This document shows, in pieces, positions 17,519-26,951 of a DNA stretch of 64,000 nt. Made by a program: the position numbers and the translations under genes. The notes beneath the pieces are model-generated. The model did no database searches. It was not told where the DNA came from and worked only from the letters and a program-made list of their open reading frames with translations. Positions within the stretch are counted from its first letter, which is position 1. Each line of letters begins with the position of its first letter. Source of the stretch: an uncultured Bacteroidales bacterium (GTDB lineage: Bacteria > Bacteroidota > Bacteroidia > Bacteroidales > Bacteroidaceae); assembly GCA_902779085.1 (NCBI GenBank), contig CACYZY010000001.1, positions 372,001 through 436,000 of the forward strand, given 5' to 3'.

Positions 17519-18749
17519 TAAATCCTACTTGTTGTAAATCTTCCCAGAAATGTGGATACGATTTGCTTACCACCTCTGGGTGTTCAATGGTGATATTTGG
17601 CAACTTTAGTGATACAGGGGCAAAAGCCATTGCCATACGGTGGTCATCGTAGGTGGCAATCACAGGATGCTCTTCTTCCCGACAACGTTCTCCGTCCCAT
17701 CGTAAAGCGTTGTCGTCTTCTGCATAAAGGACAAATCCCAATTTGTGTAGTTCATTAATAAGAGCATTGATACGGTCGGTCTCCTTGATGCGAAGAGTAT
17801 GCAGTCCAGAGAATCGGAAAGGAATGCCTAATGTGCAACAAGTGACTACGAAAGTCTGTGCCAAATCGGGTATCTCTCGAAGATCAGCATCCAATCGAAG
17901 GGGCAATTTACCTTGTTTATAAATGCAAATACCTTCCTCTGTATAGTCGGTTTGTACGCCTAATAGACTGAATAGTTCAGCTCCTTTGCAGTCTCCTTGC
18001 GTACTATTCTTTTTAAGATGAGGCATAGTAACTTGGGCTTGGGAGTCTTGACTCAGTGCCACCATTTCATACCAATAAGAAGCTGCACTCCAATCGTTCT
18101 CTATGATATAGGGAATATCCTGATATCCTCCTGGCTCTACCTCAATCAGCATGGGATAGCTACTCTCGCTTCTATGAGCCGACGCTCCAAACTCGTGCAT
18201 GAGCTGAAGCGTCATGTCAATGTATGGCAGAGAGGTAACATGTCCGGTCAACTTCAATTTCAGTCCGTTGGGCAGAGTAGGAGCTATCATCAGTAAGGCT
18301 GAGATATATTGCGAACTCACATCGCCTGGCAAAATCAGTTCTTTGCTTTGGAGTTGACTGCCAGTAATACGCAAGGGGGGGAAGCCTTCCTTTTCGACAT
18401 AGTCAATATGTGCTCCTAATAGTCTAAGTGCATCCACCAAAATACTTATGGGACGTTGCTTCATACGCTCTGTCCCTGTCAGTATGTGGGTGCCAGGCTG
18501 TGTGCTATAAAAAGCCGTCAGGAAACGCATGGCCGTACCGGCGGCCTTGATGTCAATAATCTCATTGCCCTCATGGAAGGCTTTAATAATGACCATTGTG
18601 TCATCACAATCTGCGAGGTTATCTATGGGCAGCTTGCCATGTGCCAATGCTCTAAGTATCAAAGCACGGTTACTGATACTCTTTGATGCTGGTAGGTTAA
18701 TCGTTGCCCGTAAGGTTTTCGGTGATGTTATGGTATATGCCTCTTTCAT
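17502..18749 (-). CDS. aroA: 3-phosphoshikimate 1-carboxyvinyltransferase (EPSP synthase)
   Basis: A 415-residue protein that transfers enolpyruvyl from PEP to shikimate 3-phosphate in chorismate synthesis. Family motifs: LPASKSISNRALILRALA at residues 17-35, GTAMRFLTAF, LTGTERMKQRPI, PGDVSSQYISALL, and the C-terminal IKETDRINAL and TYDDHRMAMAFA. All expected blocks are present, so it should be active. The length is slightly below the usual 425-430. It is the last gene of the long minus-strand operon, 25 nt after the AGCS symporter. Confidence 0.94.
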   Translation of the reverse strand: MKEAYTITSPKTLRATINLPASKSISNRALILRALAHGKLPIDNLADCDDTMVIIKAFHEGNEIIDIKAAGTAMRFLTAFYSTQPGTHILTGTERMKQRPISILVDALRLLGAHIDYVEKEGFPPLRITGSQLQSKELILPGDVSSQYISALLMIAPTLPNGLKLKLTGHVTSLPYIDMTLQLMHEFGASAHRSESSYPMLIEVEPGGYQDIPYIIENDWSAASYWYEMVALSQDSQAQVTMPHLKKNSTQGDCKGAELFSLLGVQTDYTEEGICIYKQGKLPLRLDADLREIPDLAQTFVVTCCTLGIPFRFSGLHTLRIKETDRINALINELHKLGFVLYAEDDNALRWDGERCREEEHPVIATYDDHRMAMAFAPVSLKLPNITIEHPEVVSKSYPHFWEDLQQVGFIIMDR

Positions 18750-18774
18750 TCCTTTCTTGTTTCGACATATTAAG

Positions 18775-20139
18775 TCAATAACTATCTTCGTCCATATCTT
18801 TGTCTAATTGCCCGTCCCAAAGATACTTCTTGGTCTCCTGAACAATGATGCCACTCAGACATAACAATGAGATGAGATTTGGGATGGCCATTAGGGCATT
18901 CATACAGTCAGCCAAGTTCCATACAATGGCGAGGTTAGCTACACTGCCGAGGAATACTGCAATAATGAAAAGTAAGCGATAGATGGTAACCCAACGCTTA
19001 CCTTTGAGGTATTCAACAGCTCGTTCGCCATAATAGCACCACCCCAAGATAGTGGAGAAGGCGAAAGTCATTAAACCAAAGGTCAAGAGAGGTGTGCCGA
19101 AATATGGAATTTTGGAAAATGCCATCTTGGTGAGGGTAGCACCATTGTCGAAACTGATGTCGGGATAAGCAAGCACACTGCTAACTATAACCATCCCCGT
19201 TAGGGCACATATTATCACAGTATCCCAAAATGTTCCCGATGAAGATACCAAAGCTTGACGAACTGGGTTGCGCGTTTGAGCAGCGGCCGCCACAATAGGA
19301 GCAGAACCCATACCTGACTCATTTGAAAATAATCCTCGAGCTATACCAAAACGTGCAGCAGTCATTACTGTTGCTCCTATAAAACCTCCACCTGCAGCTG
19401 TGGGAGTAAAGGCGGAAACACAGATAAGTTTTAACGCTGGCCAGATGTAATCGGCATTAATTATCAAGATGGCAATGCATCCAATGACATAAAAAAATGC
19501 CATAAAAGGTACAAGCATTCCGCAAACCCTTGCGATGCTCTTCACTCCTCCGATTACTACCAATGCCGTAAGTAAGCATGTGCCAGCACCTGTGAGGAAG
19601 GGGGATATCTGATAAGACTCTGCCGTAACGGTAGATATGGCGTTGGCTTGCACCATATTACCGATGCCAAAAGAGGCAATAGCAGTAAAAAGCGCGAAGA
19701 GCACAGCCAACCATTTCCATCCTAAACCACGTTCTAAAGCATACATGGGGCCTCCTTGCATCTTGCCATCAGTAGACTTGATCCTATACTTGATAGCTAA
19801 TAAACCTTCAGCATATTTGGTTGAAATGCCAAAAATACCTGTTAGCCAACACCAAAGCACAGCGCCCGGACCACCTAAAGCTATTGCGGTAGCCATTCCC
19901 ACTATGTTACCAGTACCTATGGTAGCTGCTAAAGCAGTAGCTAAAGAATGAAACTGAGACACATCCCCAGAGGCACCTGGGTCTTTCTTTATGGAAAGGC
20001 GTACAGCAGTAAAGATCATGCGTTGAGGGAAACGCAACCTGAACGTAAGATACAGGTGCGTTCCCAACAACATGATAATCATGGGCCAACCCCAAAGCCA
20101 GCCACTTATCTCAGCGAGTATGTCGTTTAACTCATTCAA
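18775..20139 (-). CDS. Alanine/glycine:sodium symporter (AGCS family)
   Basis: A 454-residue inner-membrane carrier with about ten hydrophobic segments. AGCS signatures include GTGNIVGMATAIALGGPGAV, TKYAEGLLAIKYR, GGPMYALERGLGWKWLA and RGLFSNESGMGSAPIVAAAA. It imports alanine or glycine with Na+. The start codon appears to be TTG at 20137-20139, which immediately abuts the TAA stop of the upstream GH3 gene in the same frame. The resulting N-terminus (NELNDILAEISGWLWGWP) aligns with the usual family start, and the next in-frame ATG would remove part of the first segment. Translational coupling or re-initiation at the stop codon is likely. Confidence 0.9.
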   Translation of the reverse strand: MNELNDILAEISGWLWGWPMIIMLLGTHLYLTFRLRFPQRMIFTAVRLSIKKDPGASGDVSQFHSLATALAATIGTGNIVGMATAIALGGPGAVLWCWLTGIFGISTKYAEGLLAIKYRIKSTDGKMQGGPMYALERGLGWKWLAVLFALFTAIASFGIGNMVQANAISTVTAESYQISPFLTGAGTCLLTALVVIGGVKSIARVCGMLVPFMAFFYVIGCIAILIINADYIWPALKLICVSAFTPTAAGGGFIGATVMTAARFGIARGLFSNESGMGSAPIVAAAAQTRNPVRQALVSSSGTFWDTVIICALTGMVIVSSVLAYPDISFDNGATLTKMAFSKIPYFGTPLLTFGLMTFAFSTILGWCYYGERAVEYLKGKRWVTIYRLLFIIAVFLGSVANLAIVWNLADCMNALMAIPNLISLLCLSGIIVQETKKYLWDGQLDKDMDEDSY

Positions 20140-22479
20140 TTATTTAACGGCAATCTCCTTGATCTCCTTCTCAGGTTTAAGGATATCTAAAGCCTTCCAA
20201 GTCTGCTCTTTAGCCAATCTGAAAGGAGCGGTGCAACGAATGTCCTCTACATTAGCTCCAAACTTTACGGTATAGTTGCCAGCTGCGGTTTCCCATTGGT
20301 CAACTGCATCATTGAACGATGCCAAAGAATAGAGCGTAACATCTATTGTCAAAGTCTGGCTCTCCCCAGGTTGTAATTCCTTAGTCTTTGCAAAACCCTT
20401 CAACTCTTGCTCTGGTTTTACTAAGTTGCCAGCAGGTGCAGATACATATAGTTCAACTACTTCCTTACCAGCTACCTTGCCAGTATTCTTTACAGTGATG
20501 GTAGCACGGAAACCATCCTTGGTAGGAGTTACCTTAGGAGCGCTATACTCGAAAGTGGTGTAGCTCAAACCATAACCAAACGGATAAGAAACAGATTTAC
20601 CTGTGGTGTTGAAGTAGCGGTAACCTACCCAGATGCCTTCCTCGTAATTTGCATAGGTGACGTTCTTTTGCTCGCCACGAATATTGCCACCCATACCCAT
20701 CATGCCGTCAGACTTCTGATCATACGGGAAGTTCTTTGAAGATAGGTCATCCATATAGTTATTGAGCCAAGTCATAGTAAGCTTGCCAGAAGGAGTTACC
20801 TTGCCACTCAGAATGTCGGCTACAGAATAACCACCTTCCTGACCTGGTTGCCAAGCCAACAAAATAGCGTCTGGCATATTCTTCCAAGAAGCAGATTCGA
20901 TAGCACCACCGATATTCAGCACTACTACCACCTTCTTGCCTGCCAAGTGGAATGCTTCAGTTACATCATTCAGTAACTGACGCTCTACCTCAGAAAGATT
21001 GAAGTCGTTAGGCACATTACGGTCGCCACCTTCACCGGCATTGCGGCCAATGGTCACAATGGCGATGTCGTTAGCTGCCACCTGCTTGTCGATAATGGCA
21101 CGTTCGATAGGCATTTCGCTCAGGGCTGCTTCACCCAAACTCATCATTGCCAACATACCACCAACAGCAGGACGAGCTGCGGCCTGACGATTACGCTCGT
21201 AAGTAGTGTAGCTTTGATAAACATTCTTCAGTTCCTCATTCACTTCATAACCTGCACTCTTCAATCCGGTGAGCAGGTCAATGGTATATGCCTTGTTTAC
21301 GTTACCAGAACCAGTACCACCTGCTATGAAGTTATAAGAAGTGATGCCAAATAGGGCCACTTTCTTTGCATCCTTTATTGGTAGGGTGTTATCGTCATTC
21401 TTCAGTAAAACCATACCCTCTGCAGCTGAGTTACGGGTTACCTGGGCATGAGCCTTGAGATCTGGTGCGTCAGAGTACTTATAGCCTTTGAAGCGAGGGG
21501 TGCGTACAATGTACTGCAAAATGCGCTTAACGCAAATATCTACATCTTCCATACTTACCTTTCCCTCGTTAACGGCCTTAATCAAGTCGGCTTTCTGTTG
21601 AGGCATACCGGGTTCCATCAAGTCATTGCCAGCATGTACCTGAGCTGCTATGTCGCGAACCATCGTCCAGTCGGTCATCACAATACCTTTGAATCCCCAT
21701 TCGGTACGAAGCAGGTCTGTCAGTAATTCACGATCCTGTTGAGTATATTTACCGTTCAGTTTATTGTAAGAAGACATTACTGTCCAAGGATCAGCATCCT
21801 TAACCACCATTTCAAATGCTTTGAGATAGATTTCACGCAAAGCACGCTGATTTACACGAGAGTCAACATTCATGCGGTTGGTTTCCTGAGAATTGGCTGC
21901 ATAGTGTTTGATACTCACACCCACACCATTGCTTTGAATACCCTTGGTGTATGCAGTAGCAATTTTCCCAGTAAGGAATGGGTCTTCTGAATAATATTCA
22001 AAGTTACGACCATTCAGTGGATTACGGTGGATATTCATGCCTGGAGCCAGTAATACGTCAATGCCATATTCCAATACTTCGTTACCCATAGCTTTTCCCA
22101 CTTGCTCCACCAACTCTGTGTTCCAAGTGCTGGCCAAAGATGTACCTACTGGAAAACCAGTAGCATAGAATGTCTTATCAGTACCTCTACGAGTAGGACT
22201 GATACGCACACCTGCGGGACCATCAGAGAGCACGGTAGCAGGAATACCCAAACGTTCGATTGGGTTGGTAGTGCCGGCAGCACCAGGGACTAATACTTCA
22301 GAAGATGCGGTCATGGCGCCTGCAGTCATGCTACCCCAACCTGCACCGACAATCAGCTCGGCTTTCTCTTCTAAGGTCATAGCCTTTACAATTTCGTCCA
22401 CATTATTAGGACTCAATTTCTGGGCAGAAGCCGTACACAAAGCTAATGTACTAGCTACAAATAAAACCAGTTTCTTCAT
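20140..22479 (-). CDS. Exported GH3 beta-glucosidase-type glycosidase
   Basis: A 779-residue protein with signal peptide KKLVLFVASTLALCTASAQ. GH3 N-terminal barrel (about 25-340) has the nucleophile Asp270 in GIVMTDWTM, plus DGPAGVRI, GMNIHRNPLNGRNFEY and KHYAANSQETNRM. GH3 C-terminal domain (about 350-610) has AEGMVLLKNDDNTLP and AWQPGQEGG. A fibronectin-III-like domain closes the protein (YPFGYGLSYTTFEYS; VKNTGKVAGKEVVELYV). This three-domain form matches BglX-like enzymes acting on beta-glucosides, though xylosides or other beta-glycosides are possible. It lies between dxr and a symporter in an otherwise housekeeping operon, where rseP might be expected. Confidence 0.9.
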   Translation of the reverse strand: MKKLVLFVASTLALCTASAQKLSPNNVDEIVKAMTLEEKAELIVGAGWGSMTAGAMTASSEVLVPGAAGTTNPIERLGIPATVLSDGPAGVRISPTRRGTDKTFYATGFPVGTSLASTWNTELVEQVGKAMGNEVLEYGIDVLLAPGMNIHRNPLNGRNFEYYSEDPFLTGKIATAYTKGIQSNGVGVSIKHYAANSQETNRMNVDSRVNQRALREIYLKAFEMVVKDADPWTVMSSYNKLNGKYTQQDRELLTDLLRTEWGFKGIVMTDWTMVRDIAAQVHAGNDLMEPGMPQQKADLIKAVNEGKVSMEDVDICVKRILQYIVRTPRFKGYKYSDAPDLKAHAQVTRNSAAEGMVLLKNDDNTLPIKDAKKVALFGITSYNFIAGGTGSGNVNKAYTIDLLTGLKSAGYEVNEELKNVYQSYTTYERNRQAAARPAVGGMLAMMSLGEAALSEMPIERAIIDKQVAANDIAIVTIGRNAGEGGDRNVPNDFNLSEVERQLLNDVTEAFHLAGKKVVVVLNIGGAIESASWKNMPDAILLAWQPGQEGGYSVADILSGKVTPSGKLTMTWLNNYMDDLSSKNFPYDQKSDGMMGMGGNIRGEQKNVTYANYEEGIWVGYRYFNTTGKSVSYPFGYGLSYTTFEYSAPKVTPTKDGFRATITVKNTGKVAGKEVVELYVSAPAGNLVKPEQELKGFAKTKELQPGESQTLTIDVTLYSLASFNDAVDQWETAAGNYTVKFGANVEDIRCTAPFRLAKEQTWKALDILKPEKEIKEIAVK

Positions 22480-22498
22480 AAATTACTTAAATATTATT

Positions 22499-23671
22499 CT
22501 AAAATTTCATTAATTCCGTTGCTATTCTTCTTGCCTCAGCATCAGTTCCAAGGTAGTCATCTAATGTAGGTTTTGCCACAAACGTAGTACGCTCCATCGT
22601 TTTTTCAATCACCTCACTCATGCCGAGGAAAGATATCTGGTCGTGCAAGAATCCTGAATTGACAATTTCGTTGGCTGCATTGACTATGCAAGGCATGTTG
22701 CCGCCTCTCCGTATTGCCTCGTATGCCAAAGCCAAATTGCGAAACTTCTTTGTATCTGGTTTTTCGAATGTGAGTTGCGTACACAAGTTGAAATCTATGC
22801 GAGGAAACGATGACTTAAGCCTAAGAGGATAGGAGAACGCATATTGGATGGGCACACGCATATCTGGCATACCCATCTGAGCCATGATGGCTCCATCTTC
22901 ATATTGTACAGCTGAGTGGATGATACTTTGCGGATGTACTAGTACTTCTATTTGTTCAGGGTTTACTCGGAAAAGCCAACGTGCTTCCATTACTTCAAAG
23001 CCTTTGTTCATCATTGAAGCAGAGTCGATGGTGATTTTGGCTCCCATACTCCAGTTAGGATGCTTCAACGCTTGTTCTTTCGTTACCGTTTTCAGTTGCT
23101 CGTGGGTAAAAGTACGGAATGGACCGCCAGATGCAGTAAGCAGAATCTTCTCAATTCGGTTGTATTCATTGCCTTGTAGGCTTTGGAAGATAGCCGAATG
23201 TTCTGAATCAACAGGCAATAGAGGTACTCGGTTTTCATCGCATAGTTGATTGATCAACTCGCCTGCTACCACCATAGTTTCTTTGTTTGCCAAAGCAATG
23301 GGCTTTCTTGCACGAATGGCACTGATAGTAGGGCGTAAACCTGAAAAACCCACTAATGCAGTAAGAACCATATCTACCTGCGAGTCAGTCACCACCTCCT
23401 CCAAGGCTTTAGCTCCTGCATATACCTTGATTGGCAAATTGGCCAGTGCTCCCTTCAGTTTGTCATAATGCTGCTCATTGGCTATCACCACCGTTTCGGG
23501 CTGATGTTTACGGGCTTGCTCTATTAGCTTATCCACTTGATTGTTGGCAGTGAGAATATATGCTTCATAGAGGTCGTTATGTTCTTCAATTACCTCTAAG
23601 GCCTGGGTGCCGATGGATCCTGTAGATCCTAATATAGCTATTCTTTTTCTAGATTGACCTTTATTATCCAT
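22499..23671 (-). CDS. dxr: 1-deoxy-D-xylulose 5-phosphate reductoisomerase
   Basis: A 390-residue enzyme of the methylerythritol phosphate isoprenoid pathway, converting DXP to MEP with NADPH. The Rossmann fold opens with IAILGSTGSIGTQALEV. Catalytic and metal-binding blocks follow: ALANKETMVVAGELI, LLPVDSEHSAIFQ, LTASGGPFR and NKGFEVMEARWLF. Full length. It lies 6 nt after rimM and 19 nt before the GH3 gene. Confidence 0.96.
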   Translation of the reverse strand: MDNKGQSRKRIAILGSTGSIGTQALEVIEEHNDLYEAYILTANNQVDKLIEQARKHQPETVVIANEQHYDKLKGALANLPIKVYAGAKALEEVVTDSQVDMVLTALVGFSGLRPTISAIRARKPIALANKETMVVAGELINQLCDENRVPLLPVDSEHSAIFQSLQGNEYNRIEKILLTASGGPFRTFTHEQLKTVTKEQALKHPNWSMGAKITIDSASMMNKGFEVMEARWLFRVNPEQIEVLVHPQSIIHSAVQYEDGAIMAQMGMPDMRVPIQYAFSYPLRLKSSFPRIDFNLCTQLTFEKPDTKKFRNLALAYEAIRRGGNMPCIVNAANEIVNSGFLHDQISFLGMSEVIEKTMERTTFVAKPTLDDYLGTDAEARRIATELMKF

Positions 23672-23677
23672 ATACCA

Positions 23678-24199
23678 TCAATTCAAATCCAACAATCCTT
23701 CAGGTATTTGCATTGTGATGACCCTCTTTTCTCTATCCAAATCAACAATGAAATCTTCTTGGGCAGGAATCAATATCTCGGTGCCCTTATAATCTACTAC
23801 AAACAATGTGTTGATAGTTGAATCATCTACATCTGTTACCTTACCTATATCTCCTTTGTTCACATCATTGATCAGGAAGCCCACAAAATAGTTCCATGTC
23901 AGTTCGTTATCCTCCAACTCTTCGGCATGATCTTTAGGGAAAAACACTTCCACGTTGGTCATTCGCTTGGCTTGCTGTTCAGTATCTATGCCTTCCAATT
24001 TGATGAGTGCAGTTGTATCACTTCTAAAACGATAGCTTTCAAAAAAGAAAGGAACCAGAATGCCGTCCATCATGCATATAATATAGTCGGCCTCTACACG
24101 GTCGAAAATGTCATCATCGAAAGTGAACAACAGTTCACCATGCACCCCATGAGGCTTGTTGATGATGCCTATTCTATATACGTCTTCGGCTTTGATCAT
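23678..24199 (-). CDS. rimM: 16S rRNA processing protein RimM
   Basis: A 173-residue ribosome assembly factor that helps mature the 30S head. The N-terminal RimM barrel begins [21 protein letters not shown]; the C-terminal PRC-barrel includes [31 protein letters not shown] and PEGLLDLN, the characteristic ending. The start ATG overlaps the murA stop by 4 nt, indicating translational coupling. Confidence 0.95.
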   Translation of the reverse strand: MIKAEDVYRIGIINKPHGVHGELLFTFDDDIFDRVEADYIICMMDGILVPFFFESYRFRSDTTALIKLEGIDTEQQAKRMTNVEVFFPKDHAEELEDNELTWNYFVGFLINDVNKGDIGKVTDVDDSTINTLFVVDYKGTEILIPAQEDFIVDLDREKRVITMQIPEGLLDLN

Positions 24200-25500
24200 A
24201 TTCTGGTAATTCTCGCACCCAAGGCGTTGAGTCGTCCTTCAATATCCTGATAACCACGATCAATCTGCTCAATGTTATGGATGCGACTGATGCCGTCGGC
24301 ACTCATGGCAGCAATGAGTAAGGCAATACCTGCACGTATATCAGGTGATGTCATATTGCCACCTTTCAATCGCAGTTGATGGTCGTGGCCAATCACTACA
24401 GCACGGTGAGGGTCGCATAAAATGATTTGTGCTCCCATATCGATGAGTTTGTCTACAAAGAACAGACGACTCTCAAACATCTTCTGATGAATCAGCACAC
24501 TGCCTTTGGCTTGTGTTGCCACCACCAACATAACACTCAGCAAATCTGGCGTCAAACCTGGCCAAGGTGCATCGGCGATGGTCATGATAGAGCCATCCAT
24601 GAACGATTCTATCTGATAGCTCTCTTGTGCAGGAATAAATATATCGTCGCCACGTTGTTCCAGTTGAATGCCTAAACGACTGAAGCTGTTAGGGATGATG
24701 CCTAGGTTTTCGTAAGAAACGTTCTTGATGGTTAACTGACTCTGTGTCATAGCCGCCATCCCGATAAAGCTACCAACCTCAATCATATCAGGCAATACCG
24801 TATGCTCAGTACCATGTAGTTCTTTGACACCCTCAATCGTTAGAAGATTTGATGCGATGCCACTGATGCGAGCTCCCATCTTGTTCAACATTCGGCATAG
24901 CTGTTGGATATAAGGTTCACAAGCTGCATTGTAGATGGTGGTGGTACCTTCTGCTAAAACAGCAGCCATTACGATGTTGGCAGTACCTGTTACTGAAGCC
25001 TCGTCCAACAGCATATAAGTGCCTTTCAGCTTCTTGGCAGTAATCTCGTAGGTACGTTGATCTGCATTGTATTTGAATTCGGCTCCTAAATTTTGTATAC
25101 CGATAAAGTGGGTATCTAAACGACGACGACCGATCTTGTCACCACCAGGCTTAGGGGTAAATGCTTTGCCAAAGCGAGCTATCATAGGGCCTACCAACAT
25201 GATACTGCCTCGAAGTGAGGCGCTTCTCTTCAAGAACTCTTCACTATTCAAGTAATTCAAGTCGATATTTGCAGCTTTGAAGCTGTAAGAATCAAGGCCA
25301 ACCTTTTTCACCTCTGACCCCATATCACGCATCAGCTGAATCAGGTTGTTCACATCTAAGATGTCAGGCACATGATGAACTGTCACCTTCTCTGCTGTCA
25401 GCAATGTGGCACAAATAATTTGAAGCACCTCGTTCTTGGCGCCTTGCGGGTAGATTTCTCCATTTAAGCGGTGTCCGCCTTCAATTACGAATGAAGCCAT
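24196..25500 (-). CDS. murA: UDP-N-acetylglucosamine 1-carboxyvinyltransferase with Asp at the catalytic Cys position
   Basis: A 434-residue enzyme that performs the first committed step of peptidoglycan synthesis. The N-terminus includes [10 protein letters not shown] and the family end [16 protein letters not shown]. The loop normally reading PGGC is [15 protein letters not shown], so residue 121 is Asp (codon GAC at 25138-25140). Cys-to-Asp MurA enzymes remain active but cannot be alkylated by fosfomycin, as known for Mycobacterium and Chlamydia, so resistance to fosfomycin is predicted. It lies between DUF4290 (2 nt) and rimM (4-nt overlap). Confidence 0.95.
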   Translation of the reverse strand: MASFVIEGGHRLNGEIYPQGAKNEVLQIICATLLTAEKVTVHHVPDILDVNNLIQLMRDMGSEVKKVGLDSYSFKAANIDLNYLNSEEFLKRSASLRGSIMLVGPMIARFGKAFTPKPGGDKIGRRRLDTHFIGIQNLGAEFKYNADQRTYEITAKKLKGTYMLLDEASVTGTANIVMAAVLAEGTTTIYNAACEPYIQQLCRMLNKMGARISGIASNLLTIEGVKELHGTEHTVLPDMIEVGSFIGMAAMTQSQLTIKNVSYENLGIIPNSFSRLGIQLEQRGDDIFIPAQESYQIESFMDGSIMTIADAPWPGLTPDLLSVMLVVATQAKGSVLIHQKMFESRLFFVDKLIDMGAQIILCDPHRAVVIGHDHQLRLKGGNMTSPDIRAGIALLIAAMSADGISRIHNIEQIDRGYQDIEGRLNALGARITRI

Positions 25501-25502
25501 AC

Positions 25503-26129
25503 TTATTTTTGTTTCTTGTTCTTGTTTTGCTTGGTGGACGCAACATTCTTCTGCATAGGACGTTGCTGACGATAATTCTTTTCCATGCGCTCTGCCATCA
25601 AGGCAAATATCTCTTCATTGATTTTCAGTTTACCATTAGACAATTCATAGAGGTCATCGGCTATCTTCTGATCATCAATCGAATCTTTGTTCCAAGTAAT
25701 ATAATCCTTACGCATATGGTTGCATATCAATGCCAAGAGATTGTTTTTCTCATCGCCATCTTCTATTTCGCATGCTTTGTTGATGAGGTTTTCCAACAAT
25801 CTGCCATAATGGCGGTAATGAATACGTTTGGTATTGGTAGGGATAGAATCTGGTTTTACGTTCAGATTTTCTGGCTTAACAGTTTCAAAAGGATAGTCGA
25901 TGTCGAGTTTGAAATCAGACATAATAGCCAGGTGATCCCATAATTTATGCTCAAAGTCAGGGATGTTCTTTAGATTGGGAAACATCCCTTCCATAATATG
26001 TATGATGGTTTCAGCGCACCATTGGCGCTCAGAGCGATCTTTAATCGTAACTGCATAATCCACCATATTTTGTACACTGCGCCCGTATTCAGGGAGCGCC
26101 ATTTTTTTCTGTTGAGTGTTATATTTCAT
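25503..26129 (-). CDS. DUF4290 family protein
   Basis: A 208-residue cytoplasmic protein, mostly helical, beginning YNTQQKKMALPEYGRSVQNM and including FPNLKNIPDFEHKLWDHLA and RHYGRLLENLI, recognised as DUF4290. The tail is basic and low-complexity (QKNVASTKQNKNKKQK), suggesting nucleic acid contact. The function is unknown. It regularly precedes murA in Bacteroidales and does so here with a 2-nt gap; tsaB ends 6 nt upstream of it. Confidence 0.85.
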   Translation of the reverse strand: MKYNTQQKKMALPEYGRSVQNMVDYAVTIKDRSERQWCAETIIHIMEGMFPNLKNIPDFEHKLWDHLAIMSDFKLDIDYPFETVKPENLNVKPDSIPTNTKRIHYRHYGRLLENLINKACEIEDGDEKNNLLALICNHMRKDYITWNKDSIDDQKIADDLYELSNGKLKINEEIFALMAERMEKNYRQQRPMQKNVASTKQNKNKKQK

Positions 26130-26135
26130 AATTTA

Positions 26136-26840
26136 TCAGTTTTCGTCTTTCAATGGGTTCTTCGCTACCGTAGCTATAAACTCCTTCAAATAGAATGGTT
26201 CGAAATAGGCTACATCCTTGAAATCCTGTTCTGCTACAGCTCTCTCTGCCAATGGAAACATCCACTTGGCCACAGGATGTATATTGTCGATAAAGTGGGC
26301 ATTAGGATGATTGGCCAACACATCCTTACACTTAGCAGCTCCATTTCCAAAGAAATAGACAGGATGTTCATCGAGAAAAGCCTTGTATGTGTCAGTATCT
26401 ACAATATCGGCATTCGTGTCTCTTATTACTCTCAATGCCCTATCATAAATAGCTGCATATACTTCCATTCTACGAGCGTCAATCATGGGGCATAACAAGG
26501 CATCATCAGGCAACTCCTGTCTCAGCAATACAGGTACACAAAGCACTTTCAGAGTGGGAATACCAATCAACTTTACATCTCTTCCATAACACACACCTTT
26601 TGCCATCGAAACTCCAATACGAAGACCTGTATAAGAACCTGGACCACAACTCACTGCTACTGCATCCAATGGAATGGCGTGACTCTCTACGAATGAGAGG
26701 GCTTCATCTACATAGACACCCAACTGAGTATTGTGGTTTGGACCACTGTAATCTTCTTCGTGCCAAATGTTAGTTCCGTCTTGACTTACAGCAACAGAAC
26801 AAACTTCTGTGGATGTCTCGATATGTAAAATACACGACAT
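26136..26840 (-). CDS. tsaB: tRNA threonylcarbamoyladenosine biosynthesis protein TsaB
   Basis: A 234-residue ASKHA-fold protein. LHIETSTEVCSVAVSQDG forms the first beta-hairpin, and SCGPGSYTGLRIGVSMAKG is the TsaB/TsaD signature. TsaB pairs with TsaD and TsaE to make t6A37 on ANN-decoding tRNAs. The length is normal for TsaB (TsaD is about 100 residues longer and has an HxxxH metal site that is missing here). First gene of the long minus-strand operon. Confidence 0.93.
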   Translation of the reverse strand: MSCILHIETSTEVCSVAVSQDGTNIWHEEDYSGPNHNTQLGVYVDEALSFVESHAIPLDAVAVSCGPGSYTGLRIGVSMAKGVCYGRDVKLIGIPTLKVLCVPVLLRQELPDDALLCPMIDARRMEVYAAIYDRALRVIRDTNADIVDTDTYKAFLDEHPVYFFGNGAAKCKDVLANHPNAHFIDNIHPVAKWMFPLAERAVAEQDFKDVAYFEPFYLKEFIATVAKNPLKDEN

Positions 26841-26868
26841 ATTCTGCTAACTTTTCTATTTCAGCCAA

Positions 26869-26916
26869 CAAATTTACTCTTTTATTTCCACATCTTAAAA
26901 TATTCCTTTAATTTTG
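26869..26916. promoter_or_regulatory. Divergent promoters of the tsaB operon and yicC
   Basis: Minus strand: TAAATTTG at 26869-26876, directed at tsaB. Plus strand: TAATTTTG at 26909-26916, directed at yicC. Both fit TAnnTTTG; neither has a clear TTTG at the -33 distance. Confidence 0.55.
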
Positions 26917-26951
26917 CATCTGTTTAGGACAAAAAAAGTGAGATTTAAATT

